From CAJXYS01 sp913063035 (GTDB taxonomy: Bacteria; Pseudomonadota; Alphaproteobacteria; Rhodobacterales; Rhodobacteraceae), in contig NZ_JBOCEG010000003.1 of NCBI RefSeq assembly GCF_050586465.1, positions 186,001 through 250,000 of the forward strand: a stretch of DNA of 64,000 nucleotides, read 5' to 3'. Positions within the stretch are counted from its first letter, which is position 1. The number at the start of each line of letters is the position of its first letter. The notes below the pieces were generated by a model. It searched no databases and had not been told where the DNA came from. It saw only the letters and a list, made by a program, of their open reading frames with translations. Both the position numbers and the translations under genes were made by a program. Below, one piece after another: positions 41,793 to 50,496 of the stretch.

Positions 41793-43586
41793 ATGCGGCG
41801 GCGCGCAGTTGCGATCGGGGCGTTTTGCCTCGCGGTGGCCTGGCTGGCGGCCGCGGTCTGGTGGCTGGCCTTCGGGGCCGCGCTGGACCAATTGTCGGAA
41901 CGCGGGCGGTCCGACCTGACGCTGGCGGCGGACCGGCTCGCCGGCGAGCTGCGCCGCTACCGCGAGCTGGCCGTGGTGCTGGCCGATCATCCGCAGATGG
42001 TGGCGATGCTCGAGACGCCGGGGGGCGACCCGGCCGCCGCCGCCGCCGGTTTGCTCCGCCGGAACGCGGACCGGACCGGGACGCGCGCCATCACGCTGCG
42101 GGCGCGGTCGGGAACGGTTCTGGCATCCTCGGGCACGCCGACGGTGGCGGTCGGCCCGGCCGATCCTGGGCCGCATTTCAGGCGGGCGATGAACGGTGCG
42201 CTCGGGATCCATCACGCCCGGGCGGGCGCTGACGGGACACGGGTGTTCCAGTTCGCCGCGCCGGTCTGGGGCGCGGGCCCGCAGCCCGCCGGTGCCGTGG
42301 TGGTCACGGTCGACATGGCCGCGGTCGAAACCGACTGGAGCGGCGATCCCCAGGCGATCTATTTCACCGACGCGGCCGGGGCAGTGTTCGTGTCCAACCG
42401 CTCGGAGCTGCTGTTCCGGGCCGAGGACCCGGACGCCGCCGCGGCGGCCGGCCCCTATGACCGGGCGGTGCTGCGGCCTTTCCCCGAGATCACCGGCATG
42501 ATGGCCGGCGGGCACGAGCTCTGGCGGGTCGATGGCGGGCCTTACCTGCCGTCGCTGGCGCTGCACCTCGTGGAGCCGGTGCCGGTCATCTCGATGCGGG
42601 GCGAACTGTTGCTCGATGCCTGGCCGGCGGTACGGCTGGCCTCGTGGCAGGCGCTGGGGGTGGGGGCGCTCTGTCTCGTGTTCGGGGCGTTCCTCTTCCT
42701 GGTGACCGAGCGGCGCCGCACGCTGGCCGAGCGGCTCGAGATCGAGGCGGCGGCGAACCAGGCGCTCGAGGCGCGGGTCGCGGCGCGCACGGGCGAGTTG
42801 TCGGAGGCCAACCGCAATCTTCGCCGCGAGATCGGCGAACGCCGCGAGGCGGAGGCGGCGCTGAAAAAGGCGCAGGCCGACCTGGTGCAGGCCGGCAAGC
42901 TCTCGGCGCTGGGCCAGATGTCGGCGGGGATCAGTCACGAGCTGAACCAGCCGCTGATGGCGATACGCTCCTTCGCCGAGAACGCCGCCGCCTTCATCGA
43001 CCGCGGCAAGCCCGAAAGGGCGTCCGAGAACCTCGCCCGGATCTCGGAGCTGGCGCGGCGCATGGGGCGGATCATCAAGAACCTGCGTGCCTTCGCGCGC
43101 CAGGAGAACGAGCCCATCGGCCGGGTCGATCTCGGCGGGGTGGTCGAGGCGGTGCTGGAGATCAGCGCGGCGCGGCTGACCCATGCCGGGGTGGCGGTGG
43201 ACTGGGCCCCGCCGCGCAGGCCGGTCATCGTGCGCGGCGGTGAGGTGCGGCTGCAGCAGGTGGTGCTGAACCTCGTCTCCAACGCGATCGACGCGATGGA
43301 GGGCGCGGCGGACCCGCGCATCGCGATCACCATCGGGCGCGACGAGGCGGGCGTCACGCTGAGCGTGCGCGATACCGGGCCGGGGCTGAGCGAGCCCGAG
43401 AAGATCTTCGACCCGTTCTATTCCACGAAGGAGGTCGGCCAGTCCGAGGGCATGGGTCTGGGGCTGTCGATCTCCTACGGCATCGTGCAGAGCTTCGGCG
43501 GGCGCATCCGCGGCCGCAACCATCCGGAGGGCGGTGCGATCTTCACCGTCGAGCTCAGCCCCTGGGAGGCGGAGGCCGCGGCATGA
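41793..43586 (+). CDS. dctB: C4-dicarboxylate sensor histidine kinase (DctB type)
   Basis: A 597-residue membrane kinase. Helices at about residues 7-27 and 283-305 enclose a periplasmic PAS-like sensor domain of about 250 residues, the DctB layout. A coiled coil (about 310-365) leads to the H-box QMSAGISHELNQPL with His382. N-box LNLVSNAIDAM and G-boxes DTGPGLSEPEKIFDPF and GMGLGLSISYGIV follow. It overlaps dctD by 4 bases and precedes dctPQM, so it should sense C4-dicarboxylates (succinate, fumarate, malate) and phosphorylate DctD. Confidence 0.93.
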   Translation: MRRRAVAIGAFCLAVAWLAAAVWWLAFGAALDQLSERGRSDLTLAADRLAGELRRYRELAVVLADHPQMVAMLETPGGDPAAAAAGLLRRNADRTGTRAITLRARSGTVLASSGTPTVAVGPADPGPHFRRAMNGALGIHHARAGADGTRVFQFAAPVWGAGPQPAGAVVVTVDMAAVETDWSGDPQAIYFTDAAGAVFVSNRSELLFRAEDPDAAAAAGPYDRAVLRPFPEITGMMAGGHELWRVDGGPYLPSLALHLVEPVPVISMRGELLLDAWPAVRLASWQALGVGALCLVFGAFLFLVTERRRTLAERLEIEAAANQALEARVAARTGELSEANRNLRREIGERREAEAALKKAQADLVQAGKLSALGQMSAGISHELNQPLMAIRSFAENAAAFIDRGKPERASENLARISELARRMGRIIKNLRAFARQENEPIGRVDLGGVVEAVLEISAARLTHAGVAVDWAPPRRPVIVRGGEVRLQQVVLNLVSNAIDAMEGAADPRIAITIGRDEAGVTLSVRDTGPGLSEPEKIFDPFYSTKEVGQSEGMGLGLSISYGIVQSFGGRIRGRNHPEGGAIFTVELSPWEAEAAA

Positions 43587-44815
43587 TCGACAGGGTTCTG
43601 CTGGTGGATGACGACCCGGCGGTGCGCGAGGCGCTCGGCCAGACGCTGGAGTTGCACGATCTGACGCCGGTGCTGGCCGGCAGCTATATCGAGGCCAAGG
43701 ACCATGTCGTCCCGGCCTTCCCGGGCGTGGTGGTGACGGATGTGCGGATGCCGGGCAAGGACGGCTTCGCGCTGCTGGACCTCGCGCGGCAGGTGGACGA
43801 GGAGCTGCCGGTCCTGCTCTTGACCGGCGAGGGCGATATCCCGATGGCGGTGCAGGGCATGTCGGGGGGCGCCTTTGCCTTCCTGGAAAAGCCCTGCGCG
43901 CCCGGCGATTTCATCGAGGTGGTCCGTAAAGCGCTCCGCACCCGCCAGCTGGTGCTGGAGAACCGCCGCCTGCGCGCCCGGCTCGAGGCCGGCGACGCCG
44001 CCGCCCGGGTGATCGTGGGCGATTCGGCCGCCGCGCAGGATCTGCGGCGCCGGGTGCGGGCCGTCGCGAGCACGCGGGCCAGCGTGCTGGTCACCGGCGA
44101 GCCCGGCACCGGCACCGCCCGCATCGCCGAGGTGATCCACCAGCTGGCCGATGCCGCCGGCCCCTTCCAGCGGGTCAGCGCCGCGCTGGCCAGTTCGACC
44201 AGCCTGGCCGCGGCCTTCGAGCGCGCGGGCAGCGGCACGATCTTCCTCGAGGAGGTGGGCGCGCTTGATCCGGGCGTCCAGCTCGGGCTTCTGGACCTGG
44301 TCGACACGCATCCCGCCGCGCGGGTCATCGGCGCGACCTCGGACGATCTCGAGACCGCGGCGGCCGGGGGCCGCTTCAACCGCGATCTCTTCTACAAGCT
44401 CGACGTGATGCGCGTGCGCATCCCGCCGCTGCGCGAACGCATGGAGGACGTGCCGGCGATGTTCCGCAACTTCGTCGCCATGGCCTGCGAGCAGGGCGCG
44501 ATCCCGCAGCCCGTGATCGGTGAGGAGGTGATCGCGCGGCTGATGTCGCAGAACTGGCCGGGCAATGCCCGCGCGCTGCAGAACGCGGCGATGCGCTTTG
44601 CCATGGGGCTGCCCGAGACCGGCGATGAGGAGGAGGCCGAGCTGGGCCTCGCCGAGCGGATGCGCCGCGTCGAGCGCGCGATCCTCGTCGAGGCGCTCGA
44701 ACGCCACCGCGGCCGGGCCGGGCGCACAGCGGCGGCGCTGCAGCTGCCGCGCAAGACCTTCTACGACAAGCTGGCCAAGCACGGGCTCCGGCCGGAGGAT
44801 TACCGCGAGTCGTGA
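43583..44815 (+). CDS. dctD: DctD-like response regulator with a degenerate AAA+ domain
   Basis: A 410-residue NtrC-family regulator. The receiver domain has Asp10-Asp11, phospho-acceptor Asp53 and Lys103. The AAA+ domain is altered: the Walker A position reads GEPGTGTAR (172-180), with Thr178 where a Lys is required; the GAFTGA sigma-54 contact loop is missing; Walker B reads FLEEVG in place of FLDEIG. The R-finger region (RFNRDLFYKLDVMRVRIPPLRER) is intact. A Fis-type helix-turn-helix (GRTAAALQLPRKTFYDKLAKHG) ends it. It probably cannot drive sigma-54 open complexes and may act on sigma-70 polymerase, as NtrC of Rhodobacter does. Confidence 0.9.
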   Translation: MIDRVLLVDDDPAVREALGQTLELHDLTPVLAGSYIEAKDHVVPAFPGVVVTDVRMPGKDGFALLDLARQVDEELPVLLLTGEGDIPMAVQGMSGGAFAFLEKPCAPGDFIEVVRKALRTRQLVLENRRLRARLEAGDAAARVIVGDSAAAQDLRRRVRAVASTRASVLVTGEPGTGTARIAEVIHQLADAAGPFQRVSAALASSTSLAAAFERAGSGTIFLEEVGALDPGVQLGLLDLVDTHPAARVIGATSDDLETAAAGGRFNRDLFYKLDVMRVRIPPLRERMEDVPAMFRNFVAMACEQGAIPQPVIGEEVIARLMSQNWPGNARALQNAAMRFAMGLPETGDEEEAELGLAERMRRVERAILVEALERHRGRAGRTAAALQLPRKTFYDKLAKHGLRPEDYRES

Positions 44816-44827
44816 CCGGCCCGGGCC

Positions 44828-44845
44828 TGTGTGGATTTCCACACA
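44828..44845. promoter_or_regulatory. DctD-box-like palindrome 1 upstream of dctP
   Basis: TGTGTGGATTTCCACACA is a perfect 8+2+8 palindrome. The form resembles DctD upstream-activator boxes of rhizobia (TGTGCGG...CCGCACA type). It starts 13 bases past the dctD stop, about 217 bases upstream of the dctP start. A second, weaker copy lies 33 bp downstream. Confidence 0.65.
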
Positions 44846-44860
44846 TTGCCCGTTCGCGAC

Positions 44861-44878
44861 TGTGTGACTTTCCGCGCA
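44861..44878. promoter_or_regulatory. DctD-box-like palindrome 2 upstream of dctP
   Basis: TGTGTGACTTTCCGCGCA matches the first box at 14 of 18 positions. The 33-bp centre-to-centre distance puts the two on about the same DNA face. The interval from here to 45061 contains no TGGCAC-N5-TTGC element that I can see; AAATAAACTCG near 44931 could be a sigma-70-type -10 region. Confidence 0.55.
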
Positions 44879-45061
44879 GGGTCGCCGCAGACAGCCTGCA
44901 GCCGTCTGCGAAACGCGCTCTAAAGTTCCGGAAATAAACTCGAAAATTCAACCCGTGCCGCGACCGAATCTTTCTCTTGTTCCGCTGCGCCGCGCTTTGT
45001 TCAGTGGGCGCGGGGCGCCGGGACCGCCGGTGATCCCGTCTTGAAGAATTGGGAGGACAAC

Positions 45062-46063
45062 ATGAAACTCTTTACCGCAGCCGCGACCGCGGTCGCGCTG
45101 AGCTTTTCCGGCAGTGCGGCCCTTGCCGCCTGCGATGACGGCGAGATCGTCATCAAGTTCAGCCACGTCACCAACACCGACCGGCATCCGAAAGGGATCG
45201 CCGCCGAGCTTCTGAAGGAACGCGTCAACACCGAGATGGACGGCAAGGCCTGCATGGAGGTCTTCCCGAACTCGACGCTTTACAACGACGACCAGGTGCT
45301 CGAGGCGATGCTGCAGGGCGACGTGCAGATGGCCGCGCCGTCGCTGTCGAAGTTCGAGCAGTTCACCAAGGTGTTCCGCATCTTCGACCTTCCCTTCATG
45401 TTCAAGAACATCGACGCGGTGGACGAGTTCCAGACCTCGGAAACCGGGGTGGCGATGAAGGAGAGCATGGTGCGCCGCGGCCTGCTGGGGCTGGCTTTCT
45501 GGCATAACGGCATGAAGCAGATGTCGGCCAACCAGCCGCTGATCGGGCCCGAGGACGCCGACGGCCTGAAGTTCCGCGTGCAGAACTCCGACGTGCTGAA
45601 GGCGCAGATGGCCGCGCTCGGCGGGTCGCCGCAGCCGATGGCCTTCTCGGAGGTCTATGGCGCGCTGCAGACCGGCGTCGTCGACGGGCAGGAGAACACC
45701 TGGTCCAACATCTACGGCCAGAAGTTCTTCGAGGTGCAGGACGGCATCACCGAGACGAACCACGGCATCATCGACTACCTGCTGGTGACCAATATCGACT
45801 GGTGGGAAGGTCTGCCGGACGACGTGCGCGGCCAGCTCGCCACGCTCGTCGAGGAAGTCACCGCGACCCGCAACTCCGAGGCCTACGCGGTCAACCAGGA
45901 GGCCAAGCAGGCGATCATCGATGCCGGCGGCACCGTGCGCCAGCTCGACGCCGAGCAGCGCGCGGCCTGGGTCGAGACCATGAAGCCGGTCTGGGCGCAG
46001 TTCGAGGGCGATGTCGGCGCCGAGAACATCGAGGCGGCACAGGCGATCAACGCCAAGCACTAA
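45062..46063 (+). CDS. dctP: C4-dicarboxylate-binding periplasmic protein of TRAP transporter
   Basis: A 333-residue extracytoplasmic solute receptor. The signal peptide MKLFTAAATAVALSFSGSAA is cut near residue 22 (LAAC). SHVTNTDRHPKGIAAE and FPNSTLYNDDQVLEAM are typical of the DctP fold. LKFRVQNSDV holds Arg172, the conserved carboxylate-binding arginine of TRAP receptors. The ATG at 45062 is preceded by GGAGGACAAC; the ATG at 45041 was rejected. It is the first gene of dctPQM, separated from dctQ by a 28-base palindromic hairpin that probably raises dctP over dctQM expression. Confidence 0.95.
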   Translation: MKLFTAAATAVALSFSGSAALAACDDGEIVIKFSHVTNTDRHPKGIAAELLKERVNTEMDGKACMEVFPNSTLYNDDQVLEAMLQGDVQMAAPSLSKFEQFTKVFRIFDLPFMFKNIDAVDEFQTSETGVAMKESMVRRGLLGLAFWHNGMKQMSANQPLIGPEDADGLKFRVQNSDVLKAQMAALGGSPQPMAFSEVYGALQTGVVDGQENTWSNIYGQKFFEVQDGITETNHGIIDYLLVTNIDWWEGLPDDVRGQLATLVEEVTATRNSEAYAVNQEAKQAIIDAGGTVRQLDAEQRAAWVETMKPVWAQFEGDVGAENIEAAQAINAKH

Positions 46064-46080
46064 GGGCCGGGTCAGGTCCA

Positions 46081-46108
46081 GGGTCCGGCCCCGCGCGGGG
46101 CCGGACCC
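46081..46108 (+). terminator. Perfect palindrome between dctP and dctQ
   Basis: GGGTCCGGCCCC, the 4-base centre GCGC, then GGGGCCGGACCC form a perfect 28-base palindrome with a 12-bp stem and no U tract. It begins 18 bases past the dctP stop. In binding-protein operons such hairpins protect the upstream mRNA or cut readthrough so the receptor is made in excess over the membrane subunits. Confidence 0.75.
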
Positions 46109-46136
46109 GTCACATCGTTCGGAGGGGGAGCCGGGC

Positions 46137-46826
46137 ATGTCCAAGCGATACGAACCGGAAACGGCGCTGGGCCGTATCGTCAACGAGCTGGAGGAGACCG
46201 CCATCGCGGTGATCCTCGGCGCGATGACGCTGATCACGTTCACCAATGTCGTGCTGCGCTACGGCTTCAATACCGGCCTGATCTGGGGGCTGGAGGCGAC
46301 GAGCTTCCTGTTCGCCTGGCTGGTGCTGTTCGGCGTGAGTTACGCGGTCAAGGTCACCGCCCATCTGGGCGTGGACGCGATCCTGAACCTCGTGCCGCGC
46401 CCGACGCGGCGGGTGATGGGCATGATCGCCGCCGCGGTCTGCCTGGCCTACGGCTTCCTGCTGATGAAGGGGGCCTGGGACTACTGGGCCAATTTCGCCA
46501 ACCTGCCGCAGACCACCGGGCGCTGGTTCCCGACCGGGCTGGAAGAGATGAAACGCACCTCCTACCGGGCCTGGTACGCGGTGGTCGATATCCCGATGCC
46601 GGAATTCCTGCGCTTCCTCGAGCCGCTGATGAACGAGGGCGAGGAATACGAGAAGCTGCCGCGCTTCATTCCCTATTTCATCCTGCCCTTCGGCATGGCG
46701 CTGCTCTTGTTCCGCTTCATCCAGGCCACGGCCCGGCTGGTGCGCGGCGAGCAGGACTCGCTGATCGTCAGCCACGAAGCCGAGGACGCCGTCGAAGACG
46801 CCTCGAAGCTGAACTGGGAGGAGTGA
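46137..46826 (+). CDS. dctQ: TRAP transporter small membrane subunit
   Basis: A 229-residue protein with about four membrane helices: 18-40, 51-72, 95-115 and 185-205. The N-terminal part NVVLRYGFNTGLIWGLEAT is the DctQ signature. A long polar stretch of about 70 residues between the third and fourth helices makes it larger than most DctQ proteins, matching the C4-dicarboxylate DctQ of Rhodobacter. It couples with DctM and DctP in sodium-driven uptake. The ATG at 46137 follows GGAGGGGGAG. Confidence 0.94.
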   Translation: MSKRYEPETALGRIVNELEETAIAVILGAMTLITFTNVVLRYGFNTGLIWGLEATSFLFAWLVLFGVSYAVKVTAHLGVDAILNLVPRPTRRVMGMIAAAVCLAYGFLLMKGAWDYWANFANLPQTTGRWFPTGLEEMKRTSYRAWYAVVDIPMPEFLRFLEPLMNEGEEYEKLPRFIPYFILPFGMALLLFRFIQATARLVRGEQDSLIVSHEAEDAVEDASKLNWEE

Positions 46827-46830
46827 GACC

Positions 46831-48207
46831 ATGGAAGTCGCCGTTCTCTTCGCGATGGTGATCGGGCTCCTGCTGCTGGGCGTTCCGATCGCGGTCTCTC
46901 TCGGGTTCTCCTCGATCCTGTTCCTGCTGGTGCTCTCGGACACGTCGCTGTCCTCGATCGCGCAGACCCTGTTCCAGGCCATGGCGGGGCACTACACGCT
47001 CCTGGCCATTCCCTTCTTCATCCTGGCCTCGTCCTTCATGTCGACGGGCGGCGTGGCCAAGCGGATCATTCGCTTTTCGATCGCCGTGGTGGGGCATTTC
47101 CACGGCGGGCTGGCGATCGCGGGCGTTTTTGCCTGCATGCTCTTCGCCGCGCTTTCGGGCTCGTCGCCCGCCACGGTGGTCGCCATCGGCTCCATCGTGA
47201 TCGCGGGCATGCGGCAGGTCGGCTATTCGCGCGATTTCGCGGCCGGCGTGATCGCCAACGCGGGTACGCTGGGCATCCTGATCCCGCCCTCGATCGTGAT
47301 GGTCGTCTATGCCTCCGCCACCGACGTCTCGGTGGGGCGGATGTTCCTCGCGGGCGTGATCCCCGGCGCGCTGGCCGGGCTGATGCTGATGACGACGATC
47401 TACCTGATCGCGCGCATGCGCGACCTGCCCAAGGGCGACTGGCTCGGCTGGGGCGAGGTCTTCGCCTCGGCGCGGGACGCGGCCTGGGGGCTGTTCCTGA
47501 TCGTCATCATCCTGGGCGGCATCTATGGCGGCATCTTCACGCCGACCGAGGCCGCCGCCGTCGCGGCCGTCTATGCGTTCTTCATCGCCACCTTCGTCTA
47601 TCGCGACATGGGGCCGCTTGCGGCGAAGGATGGCGGGCCGAACATCCCGCTGATCAAGAAACCCTATGCGCTGGTCACGGCCTTCTTCCACCGTGACACG
47701 CGCGACACGCTCTTCGAGGCGGGCAAGCTGACCGTCACGCTGATGTTCATCATCGCCAACGCGCTGATCCTGAAGCACGTGCTGACCGACGAGCAGATCC
47801 CCCAGCAGATCGCCGGCGCGATGCTCGAGGCGGGCTTCGGCGCGGTGATGTTCCTGGTCATCGTCAACGTGATCCTGCTGATCGGCGGCCAGTTCATGGA
47901 ACCCTCGGGGCTGATCGTGATCGTCGCGCCGCTGGTCTTCCCGATCGCCATCGAGCTGGGCATCGACCCGATCCACCTCGGCATCATCATGGTCGTGAAC
48001 ATGGAGATCGGCATGATCACGCCGCCGGTCGGCCTCAACCTCTTCGTGACCTCCGGGGTCGCGGGAATGCCGATGATGCGCGTGGTCAAGGCCGCGCTGC
48101 CCTTCCTGGCGGTGCTCTTCGTCTTCCTGATCCTGGTGACCTACGTGCCGTGGATCTCGACCTTCCTGCCCACCTACTTCATGGGGCCGGAGATCATCAC
48201 CTACTAG
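46831..48207 (+). CDS. dctM: TRAP transporter large membrane subunit
   Basis: A 458-residue membrane protein with about 12 hydrophobic segments, starting MEVAVLFAMVIGLLLLGVPIA. ALSGSSPATVVAIGSIVIAGM, GTLGILIPPSIVMVVYA, FTPTEAAAVAAVYAF and GMITPPVGLNLFV are hallmark DctM/IT-superfamily motifs. It forms the sodium-coupled permease of the dctPQM system. Only 4 bases separate it from dctQ. A terminator follows. Confidence 0.95.
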   Translation: MEVAVLFAMVIGLLLLGVPIAVSLGFSSILFLLVLSDTSLSSIAQTLFQAMAGHYTLLAIPFFILASSFMSTGGVAKRIIRFSIAVVGHFHGGLAIAGVFACMLFAALSGSSPATVVAIGSIVIAGMRQVGYSRDFAAGVIANAGTLGILIPPSIVMVVYASATDVSVGRMFLAGVIPGALAGLMLMTTIYLIARMRDLPKGDWLGWGEVFASARDAAWGLFLIVIILGGIYGGIFTPTEAAAVAAVYAFFIATFVYRDMGPLAAKDGGPNIPLIKKPYALVTAFFHRDTRDTLFEAGKLTVTLMFIIANALILKHVLTDEQIPQQIAGAMLEAGFGAVMFLVIVNVILLIGGQFMEPSGLIVIVAPLVFPIAIELGIDPIHLGIIMVVNMEIGMITPPVGLNLFVTSGVAGMPMMRVVKAALPFLAVLFVFLILVTYVPWISTFLPTYFMGPEIITY

Positions 48208-48248
48208 CCCGGCGCGGACTTCGGGCCGCGGTCCCGGCACGCGGACAG

Positions 48249-48280
48249 CCCCGGCGCGGAAAGTCCCCGCGCCGGGGTCT
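48249..48280 (+). terminator. Terminator of the dct operon
   Basis: CCCCGGCGCGG (48249-48259) and CCGCGCCGGGG (48267-48277) make an 11-bp stem with a 7-base loop, followed by TCTTGCGTT. It lies 41 bases past the dctM stop and before the convergent SDR gene. The short T-rich tail makes it a moderate intrinsic terminator. Confidence 0.65.
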
Positions 48281-48301
48281 TGCGTTCCGCTGTCGGTGCG
48301 A

Positions 48302-48952
48302 TCAGCCGAGCTCGGCCAGCAGCCGGGCGGCCTCGTCTGCGGGGGCGGCGAGGCCCGCGCGCCCCTCGCCGGGGAAAAAGCGGGCGCGGGTGGCCGTGGG
48401 CATCGGGCGCGGGGCCAGCACATGCACGGCGGGGCCGGTGCGGGCCATCTCGGCCTGCCAGGAGCGGGCGAGCGCGACCTGCGCGGATTTCGTCGCGCCG
48501 TAGGCGCCGAAGAACTTCTCGCCGGCATGGGGATCGTCGAAAAAGATCGCGCGCCCGGCCTCGGCCGCCTGCACAAGCGGCTCGGCCAGCGCGATCAGGC
48601 GGCCCGTCGCGCGCAGGTTCACGTCGATGGAACGATCCCAGTCCCGGGCGTCGATATGCCCCGCGGGCGAGAGCGGCGCGGCATGGATCGCGGCGTGCAC
48701 GATCATGTCGAGCCGCCCCCAGCGGTCATGCACCGCGCGGCAGAGCTGGCGGATCGCATCCTCGTTGGTGACGTCCATCGGCGCCAGCGTCGCCGTGCCG
48801 CCCGCCGCCTGGATGCGGTCGTCGAGTTCCTCGAGCCCGCCCGTGGTGCGCGCCAGCGCGACCACATGCACGCCGTCGCCGGCCAGCTTCTCGGCCATGG
48901 CGGCGCCGAGCCCGCGCGAGGCCCCGGTGACCAGTGCGACCGCCCCGGTCAT
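48302..48952 (-). CDS. Short-chain dehydrogenase/reductase
   Basis: A 216-residue SDR-family protein. TGASRGLGAAMAEKL is the NAD(P)-binding motif and YGATKSAQVAL holds the catalytic Tyr and Lys; the usual Ser of the triad is not obvious in AIFFDDPHAGEKFFG. The substrate is unknown. Its ATG overlaps the purF stop (ATGA), so it is expressed with purF, a common arrangement in this group. Shorter than the typical 250-residue SDR. Confidence 0.85.
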   Translation of the reverse strand: MTGAVALVTGASRGLGAAMAEKLAGDGVHVVALARTTGGLEELDDRIQAAGGTATLAPMDVTNEDAIRQLCRAVHDRWGRLDMIVHAAIHAAPLSPAGHIDARDWDRSIDVNLRATGRLIALAEPLVQAAEAGRAIFFDDPHAGEKFFGAYGATKSAQVALARSWQAEMARTGPAVHVLAPRPMPTATRARFFPGEGRAGLAAPADEAARLLAELG

Positions 48953-50421
48953 TCCGCGGCCTTGAGGTCGAAGCCCTTGGCGATCATGTCAGACGGCGCC
49001 ACCGGGTATTCGCCCGAGAAACAGGCGTCGCAGTATTGCGGGCAGTCGGCGTTGCGCCCGCCGGATTCGCCCACCGCCCGGTAGAGCCCGTCGAGCGAGA
49101 TGAACCGCAGGCTGTCGATCTCGAGATGGGCGCGCATCTCTTCCTCGGTCATGGACGCGGCGAGCAGCTTCTCGCGCTGCGGCGTGTCCACGCCATAGAA
49201 ACAGGGCCAGGAGGTCGGCGGCGAGGCGATCCGGAAATGCACCTCCTTGGCGCCGGCATCGAGGATCATCTCCTTGATCTTGCGGCTGGTTGTGCCGCGC
49301 ACGACGCTGTCATCGACCAGGATCACCCGCTTGCCGCGGATCAGCGCGCGGTTGACGTTCAGTTTCAGCCGCACGCCCATGTTGCGGATCTGCTCGGTCG
49401 GCTCGATGAAGGTTCGGCCCATATACTGGTTTCGTATGATCCCCATCGCGTAGGGGATACCGGATTCCTGGCTGAAGCCGATCGCCGCGGGCGTGCCGCT
49501 GTCGGGCACCGGGCAGACGAGGTCGGCGTCGACCGGGGCCTCCTTGGCCAGTTCGGCCCCGATGGCGCGGCGGGTCTCGTAGACGGACCGCCCGCCCAGG
49601 ATCGAATCCGGCCGCGAGAAATAGACATGCTCGAAGATGCAGAAGCGCGGCCGGGCCTTCTCGAAGGGGTGGTAGGACTCCACGCCCTCCTCGGTGATGA
49701 CGACCATCTCGCCGGGCTCGATCTCGCGGATGAACTCCGCCCCCATGATGTCGAGCGCGCAGGTCTCGGAACTCAGCACCCAGCCGCCGGCGACCTGGCC
49801 CAGCACCAGCGGGCGCACGCCCAGCGGGTCGCGCACGCCGATCAGCTTGGTCCGGGTCATGGCGACGATGGAAAACGCGCCCTCGACGCGGCGCAGCGCG
49901 TCCTTCATCCGCTCGGGAATGTTCTTCTGGATCGAGCGTGCCATCAGGTGGATGATGCACTCCGAATCCGAGTTCGACTGGAAGATCGACCCGCGCTCGA
50001 TCAGCTCCTTCCGCAGCGCCTCGGCATTGGTGATGTTGCCGTTATGCGCGATGGCCGACCCGCCCATCGAGAACTCGCCGAAAAAGGGCTGCACGTCGCG
50101 GATCGCGGTCTGCGCCTTGGAGCCGCTGGTGGAATAGCGCACATGTCCGATGGCGAGGCTGCCCGGCAGGGTTTCCATCAGGCTCGCCTTGGTGAAGTTG
50201 TCGCGCACATAGCCGAAGCGCCGGGCCGAGTTGAAGCCGGTCTCGGGCGCGTAGGAAACGATCCCGCCGGCCTCCTGGCCGCGATGCTGCAGCGCGTGGA
50301 GCCCGAGCGCGACGAAATTCGCCGCGTCCGAGACGCCGATCACGCCGAAGACGCCGCATTCCTCGCGCAGCTTGTCGTCGTCGAAAGGGTGGGACAGGAA
50401 CGGCTTCATGCGCTCGCGCAT
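48949..50421 (-). CDS. purF: Amidophosphoribosyltransferase
   Basis: A 490-residue enzyme for the first committed step of purine synthesis. It has a short propeptide-like N-terminus, MRERMKPFLSHPFDDDKLREE, followed by catalytic Cys22 (CGVFGVIG), then the glutamine-hydrolysing domain (LQHRGQEAGGI, YSTSGS). The PRPP loop is VILVDDSVVRGTTSRK. The C-terminus contains the C-x-x-C-like YCDACFSGEYP. The ATG at 50421 follows GGAG; an ATG at 50409 is also possible. It overlaps the SDR gene; cvpA is upstream, the classic cvpA-purF order. Confidence 0.96.
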   Translation of the reverse strand: MRERMKPFLSHPFDDDKLREECGVFGVIGVSDAANFVALGLHALQHRGQEAGGIVSYAPETGFNSARRFGYVRDNFTKASLMETLPGSLAIGHVRYSTSGSKAQTAIRDVQPFFGEFSMGGSAIAHNGNITNAEALRKELIERGSIFQSNSDSECIIHLMARSIQKNIPERMKDALRRVEGAFSIVAMTRTKLIGVRDPLGVRPLVLGQVAGGWVLSSETCALDIMGAEFIREIEPGEMVVITEEGVESYHPFEKARPRFCIFEHVYFSRPDSILGGRSVYETRRAIGAELAKEAPVDADLVCPVPDSGTPAAIGFSQESGIPYAMGIIRNQYMGRTFIEPTEQIRNMGVRLKLNVNRALIRGKRVILVDDSVVRGTTSRKIKEMILDAGAKEVHFRIASPPTSWPCFYGVDTPQREKLLAASMTEEEMRAHLEIDSLRFISLDGLYRAVGESGGRNADCPQYCDACFSGEYPVAPSDMIAKGFDLKAAE

Positions 50422-50496
50422 AGGAAAGGGCTCCGGGGTCAGGGCAGCACGGGCCCCATATAACCACTCGTTACAGAAGTGTCACGGGGCGATCCG

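Noticed and set aside
44880..45061. A sigma-54 promoter expected before dctP
   Set aside because: No TGGCAC-N5-TTGC-like element could be read in the interval; GG/GC pairs at 10-base spacing occur only as expected for GC-rich DNA.
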